Origin: Anaerolineales bacterium
GTDB taxonomy: Bacteria; Chloroflexota; Anaerolineae; Anaerolineales; JABWBV01
Reading direction: 5' to 3'
Assembly (NCBI GenBank): GCA_020634875.1
Contig: JACKAX010000007.1
Coordinates: 62,001 to 126,000, forward strand
Length of the DNA: 64,000 nucleotides
A program made the translations under genes and the position numbers. Under the pieces are notes generated by a model. It saw only the letters and a list, made by a program, of their open reading frames with translations, ran no database searches and was not told the DNA's origin. Position 1 is the stretch's first letter; every line of letters begins with the position of its first letter. Of the stretch, positions 40,608 through 48,776 are shown piece after piece.

Positions 40608-41249
40608 TTAGTTGGGGATTTGGATGAGGATGGTTTGGGCGAGCGCGGCGTCCAGATGAAGCTGGTGCCCGTTGTTGCCAAGAAGCATCGCGCCTGTGCT
40701 ACCCGTGCCGAGGACGGTGATTTCTGCGCCCGGAACCAGCCCCTCGGCGGCAAAAAAGTTTTGGGCCGGGGCGGAGCCTTCCAGCGTGGCGATTTGCGCG
40801 GTTTGTCCGGCGGATAACGAGGTGAGGGGTTGGAGGGTGACCGGGGTAGCGTTTCCCGCGGGGATGGGTTTTCCCTGCGGGCTGACGGCGGGGTTGCCCA
40901 AAAAGTCGGAAAGTTTGTCAGCGACCTCGGTGGGGGTGAGATGTTCCAGGCGGCAGGCGAGGGCGTCGGCTTCTTCGAGGGAAAGGTGCAGTTTTTCGAC
41001 GAGAAAGACCTCCCACAGCCGACGATGCCGGAGAACGTGCCACGCGTGCGTCCAGCCCGCCTCGGTGAGGGAGACGCCTTTGTAGGGTTCGTAGCGTACG
41101 AGGTCGGCGTCCGCCAGTTTGCGGATCATCTGGTTGGCGGAGACGGTTTGCACGGCAAGTTGCGCGGCGAGCTGCGAGAGGGGGACAGGTCCGTTCGAGT
41201 CGCTCAGTCCGGCGATGGTGATGAGGTACATTTCTTCGCTTTCGCTCAT
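40608..41249 (-). CDS. DtxR/MntR family metal-dependent regulator with FeoA-like C-terminus
   Basis: 213 residues. A winged helix occupies ~1-65 (LSQLAAQLAVQTVSANQMIRKLADADLV), the dimerisation/metal domain ~70-140 (RHRRLWEVFLVEKLHL, EHLTPTEVADKL), and an SH3-like FeoA domain the C-terminus. It likely represses the feoB operon when Fe2+ or Mn2+ is plentiful. It is the first gene of that operon, and a TTTnGGTnnACCnAAA palindrome lies right before its ATG, supporting autoregulation. Confidence 0.92.
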   Translation of the reverse strand: MSESEEMYLITIAGLSDSNGPVPLSQLAAQLAVQTVSANQMIRKLADADLVRYEPYKGVSLTEAGWTHAWHVLRHRRLWEVFLVEKLHLSLEEADALACRLEHLTPTEVADKLSDFLGNPAVSPQGKPIPAGNATPVTLQPLTSLSAGQTAQIATLEGSAPAQNFFAAEGLVPGAEITVLGTGSTGAMLLGNNGHQLHLDAALAQTILIQIPN

Positions 41250-41253
41250 GGGG

Positions 41254-41269
41254 TTTTGGTCAACCTAAA
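41254..41269. promoter_or_regulatory. putative DtxR/MntR operator
   Basis: TTTTGGTCAACCTAAA is a 16-bp imperfect palindrome (six of eight pairs) located 5-20 bp before the regulator start. The half-site spacing is of the DtxR type. Confidence 0.5.
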
Positions 41270-41703
41270 CATTTTGAGTGGAATTCTTATGGCGAGCCTT
41301 AAGATACTCCGGGAGGGTGAATTTCCAAACGGATAGCTGTCCTAATTTTGGCGGGACATTTGCCCCGTGGATACATTTGGGAACACAATTCCGGCAAGCT
41401 ATCCGCGCCTTCTTTCCATCCGCTCCTAATTTTTGAGTCTCGGATGCAAGAAAGTCACGGATATTTTCGCAAGTCTACGCAATTCATCCCATTCTTGGCA
41501 ACGGTATTACGGCTCTGTGAAAAGTCTAAAATTAATCGTCGGTTTAAAAATATAAAACCGAATTCAAAAAATCCCCACGAAAATTCAAACGCAAATCAAT
41601 ATTTCAAAACAAACACTTGACAAACCAAAAAGATGAAGTAAGATATTGATACTCGCAAGACGAAAAACGAGAAAATCTTGAACTCGTGTTTTATAATTTT
41701 GAC
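41270..41703. other. intergenic region, AT-rich, with one promoter candidate
   Basis: About 430 bp between the iron operon and the GNAT gene. TTGACA (41617-41622) is followed 18 bp later by AGATAT (41641-41646), a possible promoter for the GNAT/ABC operon. An open frame at 41348-41620 has no ribosome site or recognisable domain and is probably not a gene. Nothing else is seen. Confidence 0.5.
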
Positions 41704-42678
41704 ATGACTGTCATTACCCTCCCCTACAATCCCCCTGCCCATCCGCACTTACGCCGGTTCGACTTGCGGCGCGACCTCGGCCCGGTGGCTGATCTTATCG
41801 AGTTATGTTTTTCCGATACGCTGGACGATGAAGGGCGGCGCTACATCCGTCACATGCGCGCCACCGCGCGGCGTTCTACTTTGCTGTCTTGGGCAGCGGT
41901 AGCGCAACAGAGTCTGGCCGCGGACTATTCGGGCTATGTATGGGAAGATGACGGGCGCGTGGTGGGGAATTTGAGTCATTTTACGATGCCCGCGCGGGGC
42001 AAACGAATCTATTTGATCGCCAATGTCGCGGTCCACCCCGACTACCGGCAACGCGGCATCGCCCGCGCCATGACCGAAGCCGCTCTGGCCTATAGCCAGG
42101 AAAAGAAAGTAGACGCCACCTGGCTTCACGTCCGGGAAGAAAACGCCCCCGCTCATCATCTGTACCAGTCCCTGGGTTTTGTCGAACGCACCCGCCGCAC
42201 CACTTGGATCACCCAAAACGTGCCCGATATTGCCTCGTCGCTCGTTGGCCCGGTCGTCGGCCCCCGCCAACGGGATCACTGGCCCGAACAGGCCCACTGG
42301 TTTGAACAGATGCACCCCCCTGCGTTGGATTGGTACCTGCCCTTCCGACGCAATACCCTACGCCCAGGGCTGACCGGGCTGTTTTACCGTTTTCTGGAAG
42401 ACGCGCGGCTCAAACAATGGTCGGCCACCTGGCAGGGACAACTCTTGGGCGTTCTGGTCTGGCAACGGACCAGCGGCTCAACCGACCGGCTTTGGCTGGG
42501 CACCCCGCCGGAATTTGAAGACACCGCCATCCCCGCTCTGCTTTCCTACGCCCGCTGGGAATTCCCTGCCCGGCGCAGGCTCAGCCTAGAATATCCCGCC
42601 GGACGCGGCACCGAAGCCTTCAAAACCTTCGGCTTCACGCCGGAACAAACCCTTATCTGGATGGAGCACCAGGCATGA
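41704..42678 (+). CDS. GNAT family N-acetyltransferase
   Basis: About 324 residues from ATG 41704. The acetyl-CoA site is VAVHPDYRQRGIARAMTEAAL, read as HPDYRQRGIARAM, followed by LYQSLGFVERTR. The C-terminal ~140 residues form a second GNAT-like half without the motif, common in tandem GNATs. It overlaps the ABC ATPase start by 4 bp (ATGA). An acetylated small molecule exported by that transporter is possible, but this is only a context guess. Confidence 0.88.
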   Translation: MTVITLPYNPPAHPHLRRFDLRRDLGPVADLIELCFSDTLDDEGRRYIRHMRATARRSTLLSWAAVAQQSLAADYSGYVWEDDGRVVGNLSHFTMPARGKRIYLIANVAVHPDYRQRGIARAMTEAALAYSQEKKVDATWLHVREENAPAHHLYQSLGFVERTRRTTWITQNVPDIASSLVGPVVGPRQRDHWPEQAHWFEQMHPPALDWYLPFRRNTLRPGLTGLFYRFLEDARLKQWSATWQGQLLGVLVWQRTSGSTDRLWLGTPPEFEDTAIPALLSYARWEFPARRRLSLEYPAGRGTEAFKTFGFTPEQTLIWMEHQA

Positions 42679-43691
42679 AAACAAACCCCTCTGCTCACGC
42701 CGTTCTCGTCGAAAACGTGAGCAAAAAATACCTCACCAAACAGCGCAAAGGCATCTTCAAATCCGAAACCCGCGAAGTTGAAGCGTTGCAAGGCGTTTCG
42801 CTGGACGTTCAACCCGGCGAAATCTTCGGGCTGCTCGGCCCCAACGGCGCAGGCAAAACGACCCTGATCAAAATCCTGACCACCCTCCTGCTCCCCACTG
42901 GCGGTGAAGCCTGGCTCAACGGCTACCACATCGAAAAAGACGCCAACAAAGTCCGTGCCAGCGTGGGCTGTATGCTGATGGGCGAACGCGGCCTGTACTG
43001 GAAACTGACCGCCCGCGAAAACCTGATGTACTTCGGTGCCCTTTACCATCTCACCCCCGAGGCCCGCGTCCGCCGCACACAAGAAATCATTGACCTGCTC
43101 GACCTGGGTGACCTCGCCGACCGCACCGTTGAAACGTATTCTTCCGGCCAAAAGATGAAACTCGCCTTCGGCAAAGCCCTCATCAATGATGCCCCGCTAT
43201 TGATCCTCGATGAACCCACGAACACCCTTGATGTCCCCTCCGCGAGCGAACTCCGCGCGACTGTCCGCCAGTTGAACGCCCAGGGCAAAACGATCATCTA
43301 CACTACCCACATCATGGCCGAAGCTGAAACCCTGTGTGCGCGGGTCGCCATTATCGATCATGGCAAACTCCTCGCGAATGGCACCGTGTCCGAGTTAAAA
43401 GCCTCCCTCGGCAAAGATCAAATCACCCGCATCGAAGGCGTCATCCCCAGCCATGCGACCGAGGCCGTCCGCGCCCTCCCCATCGTCACCCAGGCCACCC
43501 TCAGCGCGGTGAACGGTCACAACCAACTGACCATCGTTTCCTCCAACGGCAAAAACACCCTCCCCCGCCTGATCGAAACCCTTGGCCAGCACGGCGCAAC
43601 CATTCAAAAAATCACCCCCGAAGACGTAACCCTCGAAGACGTTTTCATCGCCAAAACCGGGCGCACGTTGGCGGAGGATACGAAGGTATAG
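42675..43691 (+). CDS. ABC transporter ATP-binding protein (DrrA/NodI-like)
   Basis: 338 residues. Walker A GLLGPNGAGKTTLIK, Q-loop region, signature YSSGQKMKLAFGKAL, Walker B LLILDEPTNTLD, and the switch His in IYTTHIMAEAE. A C-terminal extension of about 90 residues is as in DrrA-type exporters. It pairs with two ABC-2 permeases downstream and is co-translated with the GNAT gene. The substrate is unknown; ABC-2 exporters move drugs, lipids or polysaccharides. Confidence 0.92.
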   Translation: MKTNPSAHAVLVENVSKKYLTKQRKGIFKSETREVEALQGVSLDVQPGEIFGLLGPNGAGKTTLIKILTTLLLPTGGEAWLNGYHIEKDANKVRASVGCMLMGERGLYWKLTARENLMYFGALYHLTPEARVRRTQEIIDLLDLGDLADRTVETYSSGQKMKLAFGKALINDAPLLILDEPTNTLDVPSASELRATVRQLNAQGKTIIYTTHIMAEAETLCARVAIIDHGKLLANGTVSELKASLGKDQITRIEGVIPSHATEAVRALPIVTQATLSAVNGHNQLTIVSSNGKNTLPRLIETLGQHGATIQKITPEDVTLEDVFIAKTGRTLAEDTKV

Positions 43692-43695
43692 GCAA

Positions 43696-43798
43696 GTAGA
43701 TACGGTACACAAGGTAAATACTGTAAATAAGGTATCTACCTCGACCTCCCCTCTTTACCCTATCTACTCTATTTACCTTATTTACTTTATTTACCATG
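43696..43798. repeat. mirrored 9-bp tandem arrays (5 + 5 units)
   Basis: Five units of GTARATANN type (43696-43740) are followed by a 13-bp spacer and five units of the complementary TTTACYYTA type (43754-43798). The final unit ends in the permease start codon. The two halves can pair into a long hairpin that would hide the translation start of the permease. Related units occur at 48694-48740. Confidence 0.7.
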
Positions 43799-44647
43799 TC
43801 TACTTCTACAGCCCCCTCCCTCCGTTCCCATTTGGCCGTCACCCTCGCCAGCGCCAAAATGCGGCTGATCACGATCACCCGCTACCCCGGCCAGCTTTTC
43901 ACCGACATCATCATCCCCATCGTCTTTGCCGCGATGCCGATCTTGTTGGGCCGCGCCAGCGGGGGTGCCGATGCCGCCGAAGTGTTCAAACAGAACACCG
44001 GCACAGATAACTACGTCGGATATATGCTCATCGGGGCCAGCGTGTTTGGCATGGTTTCATTTGCCTTCTGGCACGTAGCCTACTGGCTCCGCTGGGAGAT
44101 GGAAACCGGCACCCTCGAAGCGTTGTACCTCACCCCCACCGGACGCATTTGGATCGCTGGAGGAACCGCTCTGTACAGCATGATCCGCTCGATCTTTTCG
44201 GCGCTCATCGCCTATTTTCTCGGCTCGTGGATTTTAGGGTCAAATCCGTTTCAGGGCGAACTCCTGATCGCCTTTGTGTTCATCATGGTCGGCATGATCC
44301 CACTGTATGGGATGACGTTGTTGTTTGGCGCGGTCATTTTGAAACTCAAAGAAGCTAACGCCCTCATCAACCTCATGCAATGGGGCGTCAACTTTCTGAT
44401 GGGTGTCTTTTTCCCGATCACGATCCTGCCCCCGTTCATCCGGTTCATCGCCCTGCTTTTCCCCCCCACCTGGATGACGAACGGCGTGCGCTCCGCTCTG
44501 CTGGGCATCGGCTTCTTCTTTGGCAAGTGGTACCTTGACCTCGCTGTCTTATGGGCGTTCCTGCTTGTGGCCCCGTTGGTCGGTTATTGGGTCTTTATGA
44601 AAGTGGAAAACGGCGTCCGGCGAAATGAAGGCGTTGGGCAGTTTTAA
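43796..44647 (+). CDS. ABC-2 type permease (first subunit)
   Basis: 283 residues, about six membrane helices. ABC-2 signatures: WEMETGTLEALYLTPTGR after the second helix, and the C-terminal FLMGVFFPITILPPFIRFIALLFPPTWMTNGVR segment, with key residues FFPITILP and PPTW. It partners the ATPase and the second permease, probably as a heterodimer. No ribosome site is present; the start codon is part of the repeat array. Confidence 0.9.
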   Translation: MSTSTAPSLRSHLAVTLASAKMRLITITRYPGQLFTDIIIPIVFAAMPILLGRASGGADAAEVFKQNTGTDNYVGYMLIGASVFGMVSFAFWHVAYWLRWEMETGTLEALYLTPTGRIWIAGGTALYSMIRSIFSALIAYFLGSWILGSNPFQGELLIAFVFIMVGMIPLYGMTLLFGAVILKLKEANALINLMQWGVNFLMGVFFPITILPPFIRFIALLFPPTWMTNGVRSALLGIGFFFGKWYLDLAVLWAFLLVAPLVGYWVFMKVENGVRRNEGVGQF

Positions 44648-44659
44648 AGGATCAACCTG

Positions 44660-45505
44660 ATGCAATCTTCTCTCCCCACTCTTTCTGGCATCAACGCCAC
44701 CTGGTCCGCTTTTTGGGCGATGGTCAAAAAAGAACTCATCGTTATGGCCCGGTACCCCGTGCAATTTGTGACCTCGTTCTTGCAAGTCTTTATCATCATC
44801 GCGGTGCTTGCTCTCTCCGCAACGATGTTTTCAAAAGGGGCCATTGATGAAAGCACGAACACGTCTGGCGTTGTTGCGTATGGGTTTGTCCTCTTCCTGT
44901 TCCTCAGCGACACCTTGTGGACGATTGGCGTGAACGTGCGCCACGAACAAGTGCAGGGCACGCTCGAACAACTGTACCTCGCCCCAGCCAGCAAATTCGC
45001 CAATCTGGTCTCCCGGGTGATGAACTTGCTGATTTGGACGGGCGCGATTTCCATCGTCTCCACTTTAGGCCTGGCCGCGATATTGGGCAAGCTCCCCTTC
45101 AAAAACCCCCTGCTTGGGCTGTTTCTGCTCCTGATGTCTTTAAGTGGCACGTTCGGCATCGGATTTGCGTTTGCCGCCCTCACCCTGCGGATCAAAGAAA
45201 CCGCACAAACCGTCGCCAACCTTGCACAGTTTGCCTTCATGATTTTCTGTGCCTGTTTCTTCCCTTTTTCGGCCTTACCGACCCCACTTTTGTACTTTTC
45301 CAAACTAATTCCCCTATCCTACAGCGTGGACATCTTCCGCTCAACCCTGATGGGCTACCCCGCGGGCTTCCCCGAACTTGCCCCAGCTAGTGTCGAAATC
45401 GTCATTGTGACCACATTCGGCATCCTCATGCCCTTCCTTGGGTACTGGCTCTATCGAAAAGCAGAAGACCAAGCCCGTCATTCCGGCAGTTTGGCTCAAT
45501 TCTAA
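44660..45505 (+). CDS. ABC-2 type permease (second subunit)
   Basis: 281 residues and about six membrane helices, homologous to the preceding gene. HEQVQGTLEQLYLAPASK marks the cytoplasmic coupling region, and FFPFSALPTPLLYFSKLIPL the C-terminal membrane part. AAAGGATCAACC lies upstream, 12 bp after the first permease. The pair plus one ATPase makes a full exporter. Confidence 0.9.
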   Translation: MQSSLPTLSGINATWSAFWAMVKKELIVMARYPVQFVTSFLQVFIIIAVLALSATMFSKGAIDESTNTSGVVAYGFVLFLFLSDTLWTIGVNVRHEQVQGTLEQLYLAPASKFANLVSRVMNLLIWTGAISIVSTLGLAAILGKLPFKNPLLGLFLLLMSLSGTFGIGFAFAALTLRIKETAQTVANLAQFAFMIFCACFFPFSALPTPLLYFSKLIPLSYSVDIFRSTLMGYPAGFPELAPASVEIVIVTTFGILMPFLGYWLYRKAEDQARHSGSLAQF

Positions 45506-45639
45506 TCATTTTCCTCCGCTTCCCGAAAGAATGGCATTCGTACCTCAGAAATGAGCGCTCAAATCGGACGAATGCCTTCCCTCATAAGCGAATAAATAAC
45601 AAATAATCAACAACAAATATCAAACAAAGGAGATTCCCC

Positions 45640-46053
45640 ATGAATACCGAAGAACGCCTCAAAATTCTCGAAATGATCGCTAACCAACAAGTAACCCCCG
45701 AAGAGGGCGCGCGCTTGCTGGAAGCTGTCGGCACGGCGGCCCCTGCGCCCGCTCTAACCCCTGCGCCTGCCCCCAAACCCGTTGTTGCCCCATCCCCCAT
45801 CTCCACCTCCAATGGTGAGGGCGCAAAACGGCTTCGTATCCACGTTGTGGAAGGCACCGGGACGAAAGTAAATGTCAACCTGCCCCTCAGCCTGATGGAA
45901 GTTGGCCTGCGCTTTGGCGGACGCTTCGTGGATGAACTGAAGGATTTCGACAGTGAAATTCAAATGCTGATGGAAGCCGTTCGCCACGATGTCACCGGCA
46001 AGATCGTAGAAGTGGACGACGAAGACTCGCACGTTGAAATTTACATAGAATAG
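45640..46053 (+). CDS. SHOCT-like/YvlB-type small protein
   Basis: 137 residues. The N-terminal ERLKILEMIANQQVTPEEGARLLEAV is the SHOCT-like helical pair found in YvlB/LiaX proteins (key residues LKILEMI and TPEEGARLL). An Ala/Pro linker of ~30 residues leads to a small domain (RLRIHVVEG, VNVNLPLSLMEVG). These proteins are linked to envelope stress in other phyla. AAAGGAGA precedes the ATG. A 9-bp inverted pair (GGCATTCGT/ACGAATGCC) is in the ~135 bp upstream. Confidence 0.8.
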   Translation: MNTEERLKILEMIANQQVTPEEGARLLEAVGTAAPAPALTPAPAPKPVVAPSPISTSNGEGAKRLRIHVVEGTGTKVNVNLPLSLMEVGLRFGGRFVDELKDFDSEIQMLMEAVRHDVTGKIVEVDDEDSHVEIYIE

Positions 46054-46077
46054 CGTGAAGGGTTTTCCATTCGCCGT

Positions 46078-46121
46078 CTGGTCTCCTGAATTCCCCTTGC
46101 AGAACTCGGGAGACCAGTTTT
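46078..46121 (+). terminator. terminator after the SHOCT-like gene
   Basis: CTGGTCTCC (46078-46086) pairs with GGAGACCAG (46109-46117), followed by TTTTCATTTTC. Confidence 0.65.
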
Positions 46122-46182
46122 CATTTTCTTTCAAAGAGTCAAAAACCCTCAACAGGCAAACATTTCGCTTTCTGGAGGACCA

Positions 46183-47559
46183 ATGGAACAAAAAACACGA
46201 CGCCCCGCCGGAATGGTGGGCTTCACCACAATTTGGTTGGGACAAATCATCTCTGTCCTCGCCACGAACATGACCGGGTTTGCGCTCACGATTTGGGCCT
46301 ATGAGAAAACCGGGCAGGCTACCGCCCTCGCACTGGTACAGGTTTTTTTCATCACCCCCTTCCTGATCATGTCCCCCATCGCAGGCGTGATGGTGGATCG
46401 GTACAACCGCAAAACGATGATGGCGGTCAGCGATATTGGGGCCGGGGTAGCGACAATCATCATCCTGATACTCAACGCAATGGGAGTATTGCAAGTATGG
46501 CATTTGTACATTGCCGCCGCCATTCAAGGAACGTTCAACACCTTCCAGTGGCCTGCCTACTCCTCCGCCATCAGCTTAATGGTGCCGAAAGAACAATACG
46601 GGCGCGTGAATGGGATGATGGCTCTGGTCGAAATGGGCCCGGGCGTCCTTGCCCCCATGCTTGCGGGGGCACTGCTCCCGTTCATCGGCCTGACCGGAAT
46701 TTTGACCGTTGACGTTGTGACCTTTATCCTCGCGGTGGGTGCGTTGATGGTCGTGTTCATTCCCCAACCCAAACAAACGGCTGAGGGTAAACAGGCCGAG
46801 GGCAACCTGTGGAAAGAAGCAGCGTACGGCTTTCGCTACATTTTTTCACGGCCAAGCTTATTGGGTTTGCAATTGGTATTCTTCTTTGGCAATTTCTTCG
46901 CGGGCATCGGGCAGGCGGTTATTGCCCCCATGATCCTGGCTCGGACGGGCAACAATGAACTGATTTTCGGCTCGGTTCAGTCCATCGGCGCGATTGGGGG
47001 CATTATCGGCGGGGTGGCGATGAGTGCATGGGGCGGGTTCAAACGTCGGGTACATGGTGTCCTCGCAGGGTGGCTCTTTTCCGGGATCATGATCACTATT
47101 TTTGGTTGGGGAACCAATGTTTGGGTGTGGGGCGCTGCCTTTTTCCTGAGCGCCCTGCCTATCGCGATTATCAATGGGTCAAATCAGGCGATTTGGCAAG
47201 CTAAAGTCGCCCCCGATTTGCAAGGGCGCGTGTTCTCCGCCCGGCGGTTGATCGCCTGGTTTTCCAATCCGCTGACCCCTATCATCGGCGGCACCCTGGC
47301 CGATTACGTGCTCGAACCTGCCATGCGCGAGGGTGGTAGCCTGACCCACACATTCGGTTGGCTCACGGGTGTTGGTCCCGGCGCGGGGATGGCGTTGATC
47401 GTGATGACCGCCGGATTGCTATCCGGAGCCGTCGGGTTATTGGGGTATTTCTTTCCTGCTGTGCGTGATGCCGAAGATTTGCTCCCCGATCATAAACAGG
47501 ACTCGGCAAGTGAAGCAGTTACAGAACACGGGGATACAGCGGAAAGCATACCTGCTTAA
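46183..47559 (+). CDS. MFS exporter (EntS/MefA-like)
   Basis: 458 residues, about 12 membrane helices. Motif A-like GVMVDRYNRKTMMAVSD after the second helix, and the NGMMALVEMGPGVLAP region, place it with EntS/MefA-type exporters (MFS_3). Substrate could be a siderophore or macrolide-like compound, but this is not shown. TTTCTGGAGG is upstream. A strong terminator follows, so it is probably monocistronic. Confidence 0.9.
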   Translation: MEQKTRRPAGMVGFTTIWLGQIISVLATNMTGFALTIWAYEKTGQATALALVQVFFITPFLIMSPIAGVMVDRYNRKTMMAVSDIGAGVATIIILILNAMGVLQVWHLYIAAAIQGTFNTFQWPAYSSAISLMVPKEQYGRVNGMMALVEMGPGVLAPMLAGALLPFIGLTGILTVDVVTFILAVGALMVVFIPQPKQTAEGKQAEGNLWKEAAYGFRYIFSRPSLLGLQLVFFFGNFFAGIGQAVIAPMILARTGNNELIFGSVQSIGAIGGIIGGVAMSAWGGFKRRVHGVLAGWLFSGIMITIFGWGTNVWVWGAAFFLSALPIAIINGSNQAIWQAKVAPDLQGRVFSARRLIAWFSNPLTPIIGGTLADYVLEPAMREGGSLTHTFGWLTGVGPGAGMALIVMTAGLLSGAVGLLGYFFPAVRDAEDLLPDHKQDSASEAVTEHGDTAESIPA

Positions 47560-47575
47560 AAGATTATTGATTTCG

Positions 47576-47612
47576 AAAAAACGCCCACCCTGAACAGGGT
47601 GGGCGTTTTTTT
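47576..47612 (+). terminator. rho-independent terminator after the MFS gene
   Basis: AAAAAACGCCCACCCTG-AAC-AGGGTGGGCG with a TTTTTTT tail. Confidence 0.9.
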
Positions 47613-47627
47613 CGATCTGTATCCTTA

Positions 47628-47672
47628 AACGTTGACCGCCAGGGTGAGGGGGGCACCCTGGCGGTCAACGTT
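47628..47672. repeat. 19-bp perfect inverted repeat
   Basis: Arms 47628-47646 (AACGTTGACCGCCAGGGTG) and 47654-47672 are exactly complementary around a 7-nt G-rich loop. There is no T tract. A TATAAT (47676-47681) follows 3 bp later, so it could be a binding site just upstream of a promoter, or a REP-like element. Confidence 0.65.
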
Positions 47673-47758
47673 GGATATAATACAACGAACCGACCTTTTT
47701 GGCAAGGGTATTACTGGAAATTTGCCGAAAACTCCCTAAATTACTTATTCGGATATGG

Positions 47759-47764
47759 TAAACT
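47759..47764 (+). promoter_or_regulatory. extended -10 (TGGTAAACT) for a leaderless message
   Basis: The hexamer TAAACT ends 6 nt before ATG 47771 and is preceded by TGG, as in extended -10 promoters. Confidence 0.4.
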
Positions 47765-47770
47765 CCCAAT

Positions 47771-48706
47771 ATGCTGAAAACTCTTCCTACCTGCTCGACC
47801 AGTTCCCGCGAAGCCAGGGAACAATTATTTGGAACTGCCACGCGCACCGATTATTGGCTTATGTTGGAAGTCCCGCACCCCTGGGGGCAGAAGGCGTTCG
47901 AAGAATGTGACTTGCCCGCAGCGGTTAAAGCCCATCTCAACACAGCCTTAAAAACTCGCCCAAACTCCCGCCTGCAATTGATCAAACAAGGCTCGGGGTT
48001 TTCAGGAGAAGGTATCGCTTTTTTTGTCGCCGTTAACCACGAGGAACAACCGAATGTGTACGAATTCCGGCTGTCGAAATATGAAGATTTGCTCGACCTG
48101 GATATTCCCGGCATTTTTGCCGAACGTGAGGAATTCTGGAAACACGATCGGAAAGAACCGCTGTTCCTGGTGTGTACGAACGGGAAACGTGATCCGTGCT
48201 GTGCCCGGTACGGGACACCGTTGTTTGACGTTTTACGCGCCCACGCGGGCGATGCAGTCTGGCAAACGACCCATTTGGGCGGGCACCGGTTCGCCGCGAC
48301 CCTGGCAACGCTCCCGCATGGGGTGTTTTACGGGTACGTGGCCGCGGAAGACGTTCCCATGATCGTGGACGCGCAACGCGCGGGACAGGTGCATCTACCC
48401 CGGTTTCGCGGGCGCTCGTGTTATGAAGAGCATGTCCAGGCTGCGGCCACTTTTCTACGCCAACAAACCAGGTTACTTGATCTGTACCGATTCAAGTTGA
48501 CTGAAATTTCGGAACTTACACCCAATGAGTGGACATTTCGCTTTCATGATTTGCTAACACAAGAAACGTATTGCGTGCAAGTGCGCCGTGAACCAGCGCC
48601 TGTTGAAGTGCTCAAAAGTTGTAGCGAGGAGGCTCCGGTACGCTTGACGCAATTTAAGCTGGTAGATTATGCGAATTATGGGGTTGTGGGAGAGTATACA
48701 GGGTAA
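47771..48706 (+). CDS. Suc_Fer (sucrase/ferredoxin-like) thioredoxin-fold protein
   Basis: 311 residues of the sucraseferredoxin-like family. The C-terminal thioredoxin-like ferredoxin domain has FLVCTNGKRDPCCARYG and HLGGHRFAATLATLPHGVFYG; the Cys pair and His residues are candidate [2Fe-2S] ligands. The N-terminal part includes SSREAREQLFGTA. It is likely an iron-sulfur electron carrier of unknown partner. The stop codon lies in a 9-bp tandem repeat, and a terminator follows. Confidence 0.9.
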   Translation: MLKTLPTCSTSSREAREQLFGTATRTDYWLMLEVPHPWGQKAFEECDLPAAVKAHLNTALKTRPNSRLQLIKQGSGFSGEGIAFFVAVNHEEQPNVYEFRLSKYEDLLDLDIPGIFAEREEFWKHDRKEPLFLVCTNGKRDPCCARYGTPLFDVLRAHAGDAVWQTTHLGGHRFAATLATLPHGVFYGYVAAEDVPMIVDAQRAGQVHLPRFRGRSCYEEHVQAAATFLRQQTRLLDLYRFKLTEISELTPNEWTFRFHDLLTQETYCVQVRREPAPVEVLKSCSEEAPVRLTQFKLVDYANYGVVGEYTG

Positions 48707-48740
48707 ATGTAGATAGGGTAAATAGGGTAGACAGGTAAAC
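48694..48740. repeat. 9-bp tandem repeat array (GTAAATAGG/GTAGATAGG)
   Basis: Units GTATACAGG, GTAAAT, GTAGATAGG, GTAAATAGG, GTAGACAG and GTAAAC are consecutive. The array includes the stop codon of the Suc_Fer gene. Same family as 43696-43798. Confidence 0.65.
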
Positions 48741-48747
48741 TTAAAGC

Positions 48748-48776
48748 AAAAAGCCCCGTTGAACGGGGCTTTTTGT
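48748..48776 (+). terminator. rho-independent terminator
   Basis: AAAAAGCCCCGTT-G-AACGGGGCTTTTT followed by GTTGGG; perfect stem for the Suc_Fer gene. Confidence 0.85.

Noticed and set aside
41348..41620. 90-codon ORF between the iron operon and the GNAT gene
   Set aside because: No ribosome site or domain; the sequence becomes A-rich and leads into a promoter candidate.
43645..43878. 77-codon minus-strand ORF rich in VNKVNKV repeats
   Set aside because: It is a translation of the 9-bp DNA repeat array, not a protein gene.
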